Positions 42,289 to 51,405 of a stretch of 64,000 nt of DNA are shown here, in pieces. The position numbers were made by a program, and so were the translations under genes. This stretch comes from DASRDZ01 sp035569495 (GTDB lineage: Bacteria; Chloroflexota; Dormibacteria; Aeolococcales; Aeolococcaceae). Numbering within the stretch: the first letter of the stretch is position 1; each line of letters begins with the position of its first letter. Below the pieces are notes generated by a model, which searched no databases, was not told the origin of the DNA, and saw only the letters and a list, made by a program, of their open reading frames with translations. The DNA lies in contig DATMMX010000011.1 of the NCBI GenBank assembly GCA_035569495.1, forward strand, positions 248,001-312,000, in the 5' to 3' direction.

Positions 42289-43570
42289 CAGCGTCACCGC
42301 CTCCGAGGAGCTGCTGCGCAACGTCCGCGCCCGGCTGACACTGGAGCTCGACCCGTCGGTCGCCAACCCCTTCTCCACCGTGCCGGGCCGCCGCGAGCTG
42401 ATCCGCGACGCCATCCGGCGCACCCTGCTCGACCTCGACGCCCCGTCGACCCACGACCAGCTCGTCGACGAGCTGTACGACGAGCTGGTCGGCCTCGGCC
42501 CGCTGCAGTCGCCGCTCGCCGACCCGCAGATCACCGACATCCTGGTCAACCGCCACGACGAGGTCTACGTGGAGCGCAACGGCCGCCTGGAGCACACCTC
42601 GATCCGCTTCCGCGACCAGGCGCATCTCGAACAGGTCATCGCTCGCATCGTCGCGCTGGTCGGTCGCGAGATCAGCGTGGACAAGCCGCTGGTCGACGCG
42701 CGCATGGTCGACGGCAGCCGCGCCAACGCGGTCTACGCGCCGGTCGGCGGACCGACGCTCTGCATCCGCAAGTTCAACCGCCTGCGCCTGTCGCTCCTCC
42801 CCGACCGCACGCGCGACGGCGACGACTGGGTGTCGCGCGGCGGCATGAGCCGTGAGATGGCGCAGTTCCTCGACTCGATGGCGAGAGCGCGCGCCACCAT
42901 CCTTGTCGCCGGGGCCACCGGCGCGGGCAAGAGCACCCTGCTGCGCTCCATCGTCGACGCCTTCCCGCTCCACGAACGGGTGGTCACCATCGAGGACACC
43001 GCCGAGCTGGAGCTCGACAACCCGCACTGGGTCCGCCTCGAATGCGTGCACCACCACGAGCTCGGCGGCAACGACACCAGCGCGCGCCGTCTCGATGTGG
43101 CCGACCTTGTCCAGAACGCGCTGCGCATGCGTCCCGACCGGCTGATCATCGGCGAGGTGCGCAACAGCCGCGAGGCCTACCACACCCTCGAAGCGCTCAA
43201 CACCGGACACGACGGCAGCGCCACCACCATCCACGCCAGCAGCGCCGCCGACGCGCTGTCGCGGCTGGAGCTGCTGGTCGGCCGCAGCTTCGGGCAGCTC
43301 ACCCCGCGCGAGATCCGCGGCTACATCGCGCGGGTCATCGACGTCATCGCCGTCGTCTCGCGCCTCGCCAGCGGACGCCGCTGCGTCATGGAGATCAGCG
43401 AGCTGGCCGGGGTCGACGGCGACCGCTACGACCTGCGCCACGTCTTCACCACCGACGTCGACCACGACCGTGGCGCGGCGGTCCCGGTCTTCCGTCCCGC
43501 CACGCAGTACCGGCCGGCGCAGCGCCTGACGCGCAAGCTGGAGCTGGAGGGACTGCTGTGGATCTCCTGA
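42278..43570 (+). CDS. CpaF/TadA-type secretion ATPase
   Basis: 430 residues from GTG 42278. Walker A GATGAGKST (212-220), Asp box VVTIEDTAELEL, Walker B region LIIGEVRNSREAYHTLEAL and His box GHDGSATTIHA. N-terminal part has VDELYDELVGLGPL, the usual TadA/CpaF block. It is the assembly motor. It overlaps the CpaE gene by 11 bases and TadB by 13. Confidence 0.92.
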   Translation: MPVDSVTASEELLRNVRARLTLELDPSVANPFSTVPGRRELIRDAIRRTLLDLDAPSTHDQLVDELYDELVGLGPLQSPLADPQITDILVNRHDEVYVERNGRLEHTSIRFRDQAHLEQVIARIVALVGREISVDKPLVDARMVDGSRANAVYAPVGGPTLCIRKFNRLRLSLLPDRTRDGDDWVSRGGMSREMAQFLDSMARARATILVAGATGAGKSTLLRSIVDAFPLHERVVTIEDTAELELDNPHWVRLECVHHHELGGNDTSARRLDVADLVQNALRMRPDRLIIGEVRNSREAYHTLEALNTGHDGSATTIHASSAADALSRLELLVGRSFGQLTPREIRGYIARVIDVIAVVSRLASGRRCVMEISELAGVDGDRYDLRHVFTTDVDHDRGAAVPVFRPATQYRPAQRLTRKLELEGLLWIS

Positions 43571-44427
43571 TCGCCGTGGTCGCCGCGGCCGCGGTGCTGC
43601 TGCTCGGCGTCGCCACCGCGCCGGGCCGCCACGACGCAGCGCGGCCACCACGCGGCTCACTGCTCGACCGCGCCGTGCAACGGCAGCGCGTGCGCCTGCG
43701 GGCGGCTCGGCTCAACGTCGACGCGCGGCGGTTCACGCTGCTCTGCCTGGCCACGCCTCCGTTGCTGGTGCTCGCGGGTCTGGTGCTCGGCTCGCCGGTG
43801 GTGGCGGTGGTGGGTGGATCCGCAGGGTTCGCCGTGCCTCGCCTGTACCTCGACGCGCTGGTGCGCGCCCAGCGGCGGCGCACCGAGGCCGAGGCGCCGC
43901 GGCTGGTCCAGGTGATCCTGGCCAGCCTCGCCTCGGGCAGCACCTACCTCGAAGCGCTGCAGGAGGCGCGCGGCCGCGCCGCCGACCGCTGGCTGCGCGA
44001 CGACCTCGACCACGTCGTCGCCGAGTTTCACCTCGGCGTCCCGCTGGAGCGCTCCATCGTCGAGGTTCGCTCGGCCACCGCCGGCCGCAACCTCGCCCTG
44101 ATCTGGGACAACCTGGCCATCTGCATCGCCAACCGCATCCCGGCGGCGCGCGCCAAGGGGCTGTTCGTCGAGCTGGCCTCGACGGTGCAGTTCAACGTCC
44201 AGGTGCAGCAGGAGGTGCGCGCCCGCACCTCGGGACAGCGGGCGCAGATCTGGCTGCTGGCGCTGATCGTCCCCGGTCTCTTCCTCTACCTGCGCGTGCT
44301 CGACAGCAGCCTCTTCGACGTGCTCGACGCCACCACGCTGGGCCGCTGGGTGCTGATGCCGGTCGCGGTGTTCCTCGAAGTGCTCGGCATCGTGCTGAGC
44401 TTTCGATTCGCGCGCGTGGAGCTGTAG
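43558..44427 (+). CDS. TadB-type platform protein
   Basis: 289 residues. Hydrophobic helix at 1-18 and two more at about 60-90, cytoplasmic T2SSF domain (RLVQVILASLASGSTYLEALQEARG...DDLDHVVAEFHLGVPLERSI) and two C-terminal helices. Part of the inner-membrane platform of the Tad machine. GTG 43558 lies inside the end of cpaF. Confidence 0.85.
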   Translation: MDLLIAVVAAAAVLLLGVATAPGRHDAARPPRGSLLDRAVQRQRVRLRAARLNVDARRFTLLCLATPPLLVLAGLVLGSPVVAVVGGSAGFAVPRLYLDALVRAQRRRTEAEAPRLVQVILASLASGSTYLEALQEARGRAADRWLRDDLDHVVAEFHLGVPLERSIVEVRSATAGRNLALIWDNLAICIANRIPAARAKGLFVELASTVQFNVQVQQEVRARTSGQRAQIWLLALIVPGLFLYLRVLDSSLFDVLDATTLGRWVLMPVAVFLEVLGIVLSFRFARVEL

Positions 44428-44431
44428 GACG

Positions 44432-45334
44432 ATGCTCGCCTCGCTCTGCGCCGTCGCCGCCGTCCTCTGCCTCGCCGCCGCGCTGCCCGCGCGACGGCGG
44501 CGCGCGCTGCCCGTCGAGCTCGCCCGCGTCAGCACCATGGACGCACGCGAGGCCGCACGGCATCGCGACGCGCAGCGACCGCCGTGGGAGCGCATGCTGC
44601 AACCCGCGGTGGCCATCGTCGCCACCCGGCTGCGCCCCACCTGGGCAGGGCTCGGCGACGACGACCTGCGCCGCGCCGGCATCGACGTCGATCGCTTCGG
44701 CGTTGCCGAGCTGCTCACCGTCAAGGTGCTCGGCGGCATGTCCGGGCTGGCTGCGGGGCTGGCCCTGGCGGCGCTCGCCCCCGGCGCGGCGATCCTGTTG
44801 CCCGGCCTCGCATTCGGCGGCTTCGTCGCGCCCAGCGTGGTGGTGACGCGGCGGCGCGCTTGGCGACAGGCGCGCATGCTGCGCGAGCTGCCCGACCTGG
44901 TCAGCCTGCTCAAGGCCTTCGTCGGTGCGGGCATCCCGCTGGAGCAGGCGCTGCACCTGATCAGCGCGCAGCTCGCCGGTGCGTCGCAGAGCAACCTGCT
45001 CGCCGCCGAGGTGCGCCGCGCGCTCAGCGACTACGGCCTCGGCATGTCGATCGACGAGGCGCTGCACGCCATGGCAACGCGGACCGGCGTGCCCGAGCTG
45101 GAGATGCTCGCGGCCGCATTGTCACAGGCGAAGCGACAGGGCGCGGGCATGGAGCGCGTCCTCCGCGACCAGGAGACGATCGCCCGCATGCAGCAGCGCA
45201 ACCGTGCGCTGGCGGCGGCGTCGCGGGTCAGCACGCGACTGGTGGGCGTGCTGGTGATGGTGTACCTGCCCGAGTTCCTGGTGCTGATCCTGGCACCGCT
45301 GTTCTACGGCATCTTCCTGCGCGCATTCGGCTAG
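44432..45334 (+). CDS. TadC-type platform protein
   Basis: 300 residues with the T2SSF signature (LPDLVSLLKAFVGAGIPLEQALHLISAQLAG...LEMLAAALSQAKRQGAGMERVLRDQ) between two pairs of membrane helices (about 92-130 and 262-295). Partner of TadB. The ATG starts four bases after the tadB stop. Confidence 0.85.
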   Translation: MLASLCAVAAVLCLAAALPARRRRALPVELARVSTMDAREAARHRDAQRPPWERMLQPAVAIVATRLRPTWAGLGDDDLRRAGIDVDRFGVAELLTVKVLGGMSGLAAGLALAALAPGAAILLPGLAFGGFVAPSVVVTRRRAWRQARMLRELPDLVSLLKAFVGAGIPLEQALHLISAQLAGASQSNLLAAEVRRALSDYGLGMSIDEALHAMATRTGVPELEMLAAALSQAKRQGAGMERVLRDQETIARMQQRNRALAAASRVSTRLVGVLVMVYLPEFLVLILAPLFYGIFLRAFG

Positions 45335-45355
45335 ACAACACGGAGCAAACCCGAT

Positions 45356-45508
45356 ATGGAACGCGATCCCCGGCAGACCGGACAGTCGACGCTCGAATGG
45401 GTGATCGGCGCGGCGATCATCCTCAGCACGCTGGCCGCCGCGGTGCTCGCCTGGAACCAGGGACTCGCCCACAAGATCGGCGACCTCGTCCAGCAGGTCA
45501 CGCGCTGA
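45356..45508 (+). CDS. Very small Flp-type pilin-like protein
   Basis: 50 residues. Leader of ten (MERDPRQTGQS), then TLEWVIGAAIILSTLAAAVLAWNQGL: a type IV pilin N-terminus with Glu at +5 of the hydrophobic core and prepilin-peptidase-like Gly before it. It lies between tadC and the tadE genes, where flp genes usually lie. Short enough to be missed by length-filtered annotation. Confidence 0.72.
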   Translation: MERDPRQTGQSTLEWVIGAAIILSTLAAAVLAWNQGLAHKIGDLVQQVTR

Positions 45509-45513
45509 AGGCG

Positions 45514-45924
45514 ATGCGTACTTGCAGGCGCGCGCACCGCTTCAGGCAGCGGGGACAGGAGACGCTGCAGGCGATCCTCGTCGTGGCCCTGGTGCTGCTG
45601 CCCATGCTCGTCGCCATCCTCACCTTCGCCACTCTGGTGCACGCGTCGATCGCAACCCAAGCGGCGGCCGCGACCGGTGCGCGCGCCGCCGGAGTCGCGG
45701 GCGAGTTCGGCCCCGACCAGCTCGACGCCGTGATGGCCGCATTGCGTTCCAACGACGTCGACCCGACGGCGTGCGTCATCGCCAGCAGCTCGGGGACGGT
45801 GCGGCTCGACCAGCCGATCAGCGTCACCGTGCGCTGCCCTGAGCACGTCGGCATTCCCTTCCTGTTCGAACGCGACGTGCAGCTCGGCGCCACGGTGGTC
45901 GGCCGCGGCGAGGTGAACCGATGA
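45514..45924 (+). CDS. TadE-like pseudopilin
   Basis: 136 residues. GQETLQAILVVALVLLPMLVAIL is the N-terminal helix with Glu near its start; the soluble part has two cysteines in TACVIAS and VRCPEHVG. Minor pilin of the second Tad operon. Confidence 0.78.
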   Translation: MRTCRRAHRFRQRGQETLQAILVVALVLLPMLVAILTFATLVHASIATQAAAATGARAAGVAGEFGPDQLDAVMAALRSNDVDPTACVIASSSGTVRLDQPISVTVRCPEHVGIPFLFERDVQLGATVVGRGEVNR

Positions 45925-46424
45925 CAGGCCGTGCGCGCCGCTCGCGCCAGCGTGGCTCGTCGGTGCTGTACGTCGTCGTGCTCAGTCCGATACTGCTGCT
46001 CAGTCTCGCCCTGGCAACGGAAGTCGGCGGCCTGCAGATGCAGAAGGAGCGGCTGCGCAGCGCGCTCGACCAGTCCACGGTGGTCGCCGCGGCGGCGGCG
46101 GCGCGCGCGGGCAGCGCAGCCGGCATCGACGAGGCCCGCGCCGTCGCGGTGATGCGCGAGGTGCTCGCCGAGAACCTGTCGCCGCTGTCGTCCGCGTTTG
46201 CGGATGCGAGCGCATTCGGCATCGCTCGCGATGCCGACGTGGCGGTGGTGACCGACGTGCCCGCACCCGACCCCTTCGACTCCTCCGCGATGGTCCGCCA
46301 CCCGAGCATCGAGGTGCGCGTGCACGTTCCGCTGCACACGGGCCTGTTCGGCGTCGCCGGACTGCCATCCGTGGAAACGCTGACCCTGACCTCCAGCGCC
46401 GCCCTGCGCGAGACCGGCGCGTGA
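45921..46424 (+). CDS. TadE/TadG-type pseudopilin
   Basis: 167 residues. RQRGSSVLYVVVLSPILLLSLALATEVGG is the helix with G-x(5)-Y start; a long alanine-rich amphipathic helix follows (LDQSTVVAAAAAARAGSAAG). The C-terminal part is beta-rich. ATG 45921 overlaps the upstream stop (ATGA). It resembles TadG without the von Willebrand domain. Confidence 0.72.
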   Translation: MTGRARRSRQRGSSVLYVVVLSPILLLSLALATEVGGLQMQKERLRSALDQSTVVAAAAAARAGSAAGIDEARAVAVMREVLAENLSPLSSAFADASAFGIARDADVAVVTDVPAPDPFDSSAMVRHPSIEVRVHVPLHTGLFGVAGLPSVETLTLTSSAALRETGA

Positions 46425-46452
46425 CCCCATCCCCGACACGGAGCCCAGCCCG

Positions 46453-47148
46453 ATGAGACGCACCATCTACCTCAGCCTCTTCCTGCTTCTCGCCCTAGCG
46501 GCGGGGACGCTGACGCTCCGCGCACAGCGAACCGTCGCCGTTCTGGTGGCCACCCACGACGTTCGCGCGAGCCAGCAGGTCGCCGCCGGTGACGTGGAGG
46601 TGCGGCGCGTCCACGCCGACAGCGTCCCCACGGACGCACTGGCGACAACGGACGACGCGGTCGGCAGCTACGTCGCCTGGCCGCTCACCGCGGGTGAGCC
46701 GGTGCTCTCGCGCATGGTGCGGCGCGAGCGGTCGGGCATCGCCCTGACGGCGGCGATCACCGTCCCCGACGGCTACCGCGCCGTGGCCGTGCCGGTGCAG
46801 CCGGCCGGGGCGGTGGGCGGCATGCTGTCGCCCGGCGACCACGTCGACGTGTACGCCACGCCACTCGCGGGCCATGGCGCTGCCAATGCCCAAGCGGGAG
46901 CAAACAGTGGCAGCCTCGACGCCGCAAGCCCGGCCGCGGCGGTGCTCGGCCGCGACCTGCTCGTCCTGCAGCTTCGCACCGACCAGGGACAGCCGCTCGA
47001 CGGCAGCGCCGACCAGTCGGTGCACGGGCTCAACTTCGGCGCCGGCAAGCTGGGCAGCGTGGTCATCGCCGTTCCCGCCGACGACGTGCCGAGGTTCGCG
47101 AGCGCGGCCGCGTCGGACAGCATCTTCCTCGCCCTCAGCGTGGGCTGA
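46453..47148 (+). CDS. CpaB/RcpC-type pilus assembly protein
   Basis: 231 residues. N-terminal membrane helix, then a SAF domain (VATHDVRASQQVAAGDVEVRRVHAD...VLSRMVRRERSGIALTAAI), followed by the CpaB block AVPVQPAGAVGGMLSPGDHVDVYAT. CpaB stabilises the secretin in diderms; its role without a secretin is unclear. The VirB4 gene starts at its last base. Confidence 0.85.
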   Translation: MRRTIYLSLFLLLALAAGTLTLRAQRTVAVLVATHDVRASQQVAAGDVEVRRVHADSVPTDALATTDDAVGSYVAWPLTAGEPVLSRMVRRERSGIALTAAITVPDGYRAVAVPVQPAGAVGGMLSPGDHVDVYATPLAGHGAANAQAGANSGSLDAASPAAAVLGRDLLVLQLRTDQGQPLDGSADQSVHGLNFGAGKLGSVVIAVPADDVPRFASAAASDSIFLALSVG

Positions 47149-49301
47149 TGCTCGCCCGCCTGTCCTCGCCCGCGGTCGACGTCCCGCGCGTCGACGGTGC
47201 ATATGTGCACCGGACGGACGGCTGCGTCGCGAGCGTCGTCGAGTCGGGCGACGTCGACGTCACCGCGCTCGACGCCGCGCGGCACGGCGTCGCGGTGGCG
47301 GCGTTCGCGCGGCTGTGCCGCACCCTCGACTGCCCGTTGCAGATCGTCGTGCAGGTGCGCCGCTGGGTCGACGGCGACGACGCTGCCGTCCCGTGCGCAT
47401 CCGACGCGCCCTCACTCGCGCACACACTGCGCGGCGCGAGCGCGGCGTACCGCCGCCGCATGCTGGAACGGCGGCCCGCGTTCCGCCGCTCCATCCTCTT
47501 CGTGCCCAGCGCCGGAAGCACCGACGACCTCGACCGCGCCATCAGGCTCGTCCTCGACGCGCTGCGCACCGCGGGCGTCGGCGGCACCGTGCTCCACGAC
47601 AGCACACTGCGCGCCCGGCTTGGCGAGGCAATGTGCACTCGCCACGTAGTCCACGACGGCGATGCGCCTGCGTTGCCACCATGGTCGCGCGGACGCACTC
47701 ACGCACTCGCCGGGAACGCACACCTGCGCGCGGTCGTCCTGCGCCGCCTCCCGGGCGTCGCCGTCGAGCCCGGCTGGCTGGCGCCGCTCCTCGACGTGCG
47801 CGCCGAATGCGACATCAGCCTGCACATCACACCGGTCGGCGTCGGTGACGCCATGTCCACCTTGGGCCGGCGCCTGCGCACACTGCGCGCCGACCAGCTC
47901 GTCGAGCTCGACCGCGAGTCCTACGGCGACGCGACCCTGGAGGCGGGCGTCGGCAGCGCCCTCGACCTGCGCTCGCGACTGGCCCGCAACGAGGGACGCG
48001 CGGCGCGCATCTCGCTGGTTGCAGTCGCTCGTGGCCAGAACATCGAGGCGCTCGACGCCGCCACCGAAGCCCTGCGCACCGCCGCAGCCGCAACGCTCGC
48101 CCACTGCGAGCTCGCCCACCTGCAGCACCTCGAAGCCGCGGCCTCCGCGTGGCCCGCCGGCCGCGACCTGCTCGACGCCACCAAGCTGGTCGACACCACC
48201 GCGCTGGCCACCTGCATCCCCTGGACCAGCAGCACCTGCGACGACCCCGGCGGCTACGCGCTCGGCGCGTCCACCACCACCGGCACGCCCATCCGCGTCG
48301 CCCCCTTCGACACCACGCATCACGGCAACGCCAACATCGCGGTGATCGCCGCGTCAGGGCAGGGCAAGAGCTACGCCATCGGCGCGCTGGTGCTCGAAGC
48401 CGCGGCGCGCGGCGTGGGCAGCGTGATCATCGACCCCGAGGGCGAGTACGAGCGCGTCGTCCGCGCCCTGGGCGGCGACTACGCAACCCTCGCGCCCGGC
48501 TGCGCCACCTCGCTCAACATCTTCGACGTCGGCGGCGACCAGCGCGCGGACACCGTTGCCGCCGTGGTCGAGCTGATCGCCGTGCTCTGCGGTGGCAGCC
48601 TCGACGAGGTCGAGCGCGCCCACGTCGACGCCGCGGCCACCGCGGCCATCAGCACAGCGAGCAGCCAGAGCCGCATCCCCGTCCTCGGCGACTGCCTCGA
48701 CTCGCTCACCACCACCAGCCCGCGCGCCGCGCTGGTGCTGCGTCGCTTCTGCACCGGGCCGCTCGGCGAGCTGTTCAACCGGCCCACCTCCGCGCGGCTG
48801 GACGCGCAGGTCGTCGGCGTGTCACTGCGCGACCTCGCCGCCGAGCTGGTCCCCGCCGCGACGCTGATCGTCGCCGAGTGGCTGTGGTCGCTGGTGCGTC
48901 GAGACCGCCGTGAGCGCCACGTGGTGTTCGACGAGGTCGGCCTGCTCTGTGCCCATCCGCCGCTGCGCACACTGCTGGTCCAGCTCGCGCGGCGGTGTCG
49001 CAAGTACGGCGCCTCGCTGGTCGTCGCCACCCAGAACGCGGGTGACCTGCTGGCCACGCCCGAGGGAACGGTGGTCGCCACCAACCCGGCGATCGTCCTG
49101 CTCGGCGGCCACCGCGGTGCGGAGACGGCGCGCATGGAGGAGGCGTACGCGCTGACCACCGCGCAGCGCCGCTTCCTGGAGAGCGCGGGACGCGGCGACT
49201 TCCTGCTCCTCGCCGGAGCGAGACGGCTGCCGGTCCACGTCGAGGTGTCGCCGCTGCACCACGCGCTGCTCACCGGCCAGCCCATGGGGCGGGCGGAATA
49301 A
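47148..49301 (+). CDS. VirB4/HerA-type ATPase in a Tad operon
   Basis: 717 residues. Walker A ASGQGKS near residue 402-408, followed by IIDPEGEYERVVRALGG (VirB4 DPE-E-Y block), Walker B RHVVFDEVGLL (about 587), VVATQNAGDLLA (motif with Q/N) and the C-terminal GGHRGAETARM...VHVEVSPLHHALLTG. These are the marks of VirB4/TraC ATPases of conjugation systems, not of Tad. The N-terminal 350 residues are helical and have a VirB4-like domain. ATG 47148 overlaps the CpaB stop, so it is the final gene of the operon. It may energise a second transport step. Confidence 0.85.
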   Translation: MLARLSSPAVDVPRVDGAYVHRTDGCVASVVESGDVDVTALDAARHGVAVAAFARLCRTLDCPLQIVVQVRRWVDGDDAAVPCASDAPSLAHTLRGASAAYRRRMLERRPAFRRSILFVPSAGSTDDLDRAIRLVLDALRTAGVGGTVLHDSTLRARLGEAMCTRHVVHDGDAPALPPWSRGRTHALAGNAHLRAVVLRRLPGVAVEPGWLAPLLDVRAECDISLHITPVGVGDAMSTLGRRLRTLRADQLVELDRESYGDATLEAGVGSALDLRSRLARNEGRAARISLVAVARGQNIEALDAATEALRTAAAATLAHCELAHLQHLEAAASAWPAGRDLLDATKLVDTTALATCIPWTSSTCDDPGGYALGASTTTGTPIRVAPFDTTHHGNANIAVIAASGQGKSYAIGALVLEAAARGVGSVIIDPEGEYERVVRALGGDYATLAPGCATSLNIFDVGGDQRADTVAAVVELIAVLCGGSLDEVERAHVDAAATAAISTASSQSRIPVLGDCLDSLTTTSPRAALVLRRFCTGPLGELFNRPTSARLDAQVVGVSLRDLAAELVPAATLIVAEWLWSLVRRDRRERHVVFDEVGLLCAHPPLRTLLVQLARRCRKYGASLVVATQNAGDLLATPEGTVVATNPAIVLLGGHRGAETARMEEAYALTTAQRRFLESAGRGDFLLLAGARRLPVHVEVSPLHHALLTGQPMGRAE

Positions 49302-49346
49302 GATGTGCGGCCACGCCGGACGCCCAAGGGAGGCAGCGCACCGCCG

Positions 49347-49730
49347 ATGGCCATGCAGACCGAGTTCACGGTCATCCTCGAAGACCGTCCGGGCACCGCC
49401 GCGCTGGTCGGCGAGACGCTGGGGCGCGCGCAGGTCAACATCGACGGGCTCAGCCTCTTCACCAGCGGCGGGGTCGCCATCCTCCACGTGATGGTCGCGC
49501 CCCAGGAGGTCGAGCAGGCGCGCACCGCACTGCAGACGGCGCGGATCGACCTGCACGGCGAGCGCCCCGTCTGGGTCTCCCAGCTCGCCGACCGCCCGGG
49601 CGAGATGGGCCGCCTGCTCCACGTCCTCGCCGACGCCGACGTCAACTGCGACCTGCTCTACCTCGACGCCCACGGCCGCCTGGTGATCGGCGCCGAGGAC
49701 ATGGAGTCGGTCTCGCACCTGCTGAGCTGA
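49347..49730 (+). CDS. Double ACT-domain protein
   Basis: 127 residues with two ACT repeats: TEFTVILEDRPGTAALVGETLGRAQVNIDGL and PVWVSQLADRPGEMGRLLHVLADADVNCDLLYLD. ACT domains bind amino acids. GGGAGG precedes ATG 49347. It is 45 bases after the Tad operon but functionally separate. Ligand unknown. Confidence 0.82.
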   Translation: MAMQTEFTVILEDRPGTAALVGETLGRAQVNIDGLSLFTSGGVAILHVMVAPQEVEQARTALQTARIDLHGERPVWVSQLADRPGEMGRLLHVLADADVNCDLLYLDAHGRLVIGAEDMESVSHLLS

Positions 49731-49785
49731 TCGCACGCATTGGTGCGGGTGGCGGCGCGGGTCTACCGAGGCTTCGACGACATCC

Positions 49786-50457
49786 TCATGGCGCTGACCG
49801 GTCTGGCCGCGGGCTGGTGGCTGCACCACCGGCCTCTGCGCGACGAACCAGCTCGATCACGTCCGCAGGGGCGGTGCGCAGCGAGCCGGCGTTGAAGGGC
49901 GGCTGCGGGTCGTACTCGATGGAGAGCTGGATCGCCTGAGCGACGCGCTCACCGGCGAGCCGGGCCGCCAGGAGCAGTGCCATGTCGATCCCCGCCGACA
50001 CGCCCGCCGCGGTGATCACCCTCGCCTCCTCGACGACCACCACCCGCCGCTCGACCGGCACCGCGCCGAGGCTGCCCAGCAGCTCCATCGCCGCCCAGTG
50101 GGTGGTCGCCTCCAGCCCGGTGAGCACGCCCGCGGCGGCGAGCACCAGCGACCCGGTGCACACCGAGGTGGTCCACCGCGAGGTCTGATGCACGGCCCTC
50201 ACCCAATCGACCAGCGGCCCACCGGCGAGCAGGGCGCGGGTGCCGAAGCCGCCGGGCACAACGACGATCTCCGGCGCCCTCACCTCCGACAGGGCCGCGT
50301 CCGCCACCAGGGCGAGCTGGCCGTTCTCGGTGCGGTACTCGCCGGGTCGCTCGGCGACGAAGCGCACCGTCGTCCCGGGCAGGCGGCTGAGCACCTCGTA
50401 GGGCCCGACGGCGTCGAGCGCCGTGATCCGGTCGAAGATGGGGATGGCGACGTCCAT
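49786..50457 (-). CDS. DJ-1/PfpI family protein
   Basis: 223 residues from ATG 50457. Class I glutamine-amidotransferase-like fold: VVPGGFGTRALLAG and nucleophile elbow TSVCTGSLVL (Cys at the tight turn), HWAAMELL after it. Resembles isonitrile-hydratase/GATase1-like regulators without the AraC domain. Starts 23 bases from the divergent methyltransferase gene. Substrate unknown. Confidence 0.85.
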   Translation of the reverse strand: MDVAIPIFDRITALDAVGPYEVLSRLPGTTVRFVAERPGEYRTENGQLALVADAALSEVRAPEIVVVPGGFGTRALLAGGPLVDWVRAVHQTSRWTTSVCTGSLVLAAAGVLTGLEATTHWAAMELLGSLGAVPVERRVVVVEEARVITAAGVSAGIDMALLLAARLAGERVAQAIQLSIEYDPQPPFNAGSLRTAPADVIELVRRAEAGGAATSPRPDRSAP

Positions 50458-50479
50458 GCTGCTACTCTCCCACGCCGCA

Positions 50480-51265
50480 ATGACCGCGAGCGACTGGGAC
50501 GGCAGCACCTACCACCGCGTCAGCGGGCCGCAGCTCGGCTGGGGCCGCAAGGTGCTCGCCCGCCTCGACCTGCGCGGCGACGAGACGGTGATCGACGCCG
50601 GCTGCGGCTCGGGCCGGCTCACCGCCGAGCTGCTCGACCGCCTGCCCGGCGGCCGGGTGATTGCCGTCGACGCCTCGCCGAGCATGCTGAAGGTCGCCGC
50701 CCGCGAGCTGGAGCGCTTCGGCGACCGGGTCGAGCTGGTCCACTCCGACCTGCTCGCCCTCGACATGGACCGGGTCGCCGACGTGATCGTCAGCACCGCG
50801 ACCTTCCACTGGGTGCTCGACCATCCCGCTCTGTTCGCCCGCCTCCACAGCGCGCTCAGGCCGGGCGGCCGCCTGCTCGCCCAGTGCGGCGGCGACGGCA
50901 ACCTCGACCGCATCCGCGGCCGCGCCCGCCGCCTCCTCGAGGCCGAGCCCTTCGCGCCGCACATGGCCGGGTTCACCCCGCCCTGGGAGTACGCCGACCC
51001 GCAGACCACCGCGCAGCGCCTCACCGCAGCGGGCTTCACCGAGGTCAGCACCGGCGCCGAGGACGCCCTCACCGTGCTCGACAGCGAGCCCGCCTACCGC
51101 GAGTTCCTGGCCACCGTGATCATGCGCCCCTACCTCGACGCGCTCCCCGACGACCGGCTGCGGACGCGCCTGCTCGACGCCATGTCCGCGGAGGCGCGGA
51201 CCGACGACCCGCCCTGGTCGCTCGACTACCGCCGCCTCAACATGGACGCCCGGCGACCCGCCTGA
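50480..51265 (+). CDS. Class I SAM-dependent methyltransferase (trans-aconitate methyltransferase-like)
   Basis: 261 residues. SAM motif I VIDAGCGSGRLTAEL, motif II VIAVDASPSML, post-motif ADVIVSTATFHWVLD (FHW typical of Tam-like enzymes), LRPGGRLLAQCGG. C-terminal PWEYADPQTTAQRL and EPAYREFLATVIMRPYL match trans-aconitate 2-methyltransferase homologues. Substrate uncertain. ATG 50480; an earlier in-frame ATG at 50456 is possible. Confidence 0.85.
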   Translation: MTASDWDGSTYHRVSGPQLGWGRKVLARLDLRGDETVIDAGCGSGRLTAELLDRLPGGRVIAVDASPSMLKVAARELERFGDRVELVHSDLLALDMDRVADVIVSTATFHWVLDHPALFARLHSALRPGGRLLAQCGGDGNLDRIRGRARRLLEAEPFAPHMAGFTPPWEYADPQTTAQRLTAAGFTEVSTGAEDALTVLDSEPAYREFLATVIMRPYLDALPDDRLRTRLLDAMSAEARTDDPPWSLDYRRLNMDARRPA

Positions 51266-51298
51266 CCCGGCAGGGGAGGCGAAGGTGATAGCGCCGCT

Positions 51299-51325
51299 TG
51301 GGGGTTGTCCCCAGCGTTATCCACA
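51299..51325. promoter_or_regulatory. Hairpin plus single DnaA box in a convergent gap
   Basis: TGGGG/CCCCA short hairpin (51299-51313) followed by a perfect DnaA box TTATCCACA at 51317-51325. The gap lies between the 3' ends of the methyltransferase and L25 genes. One box does not make an origin. Confidence 0.4.
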
Positions 51326-51405
51326 CAATCCACTGCCCGTCCCACGTCTTTCCACTCCCCCACGGCGCGGGAAAAAAGGTGAGAACGCCGCTATCCCGTG
51401 GTCGT

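Noticed and set aside
51299..51325. DnaA box as part of a replication origin
   Set aside because: Only one perfect box, no cluster, no AT-rich unwinding region and no dnaA or dnaN nearby.
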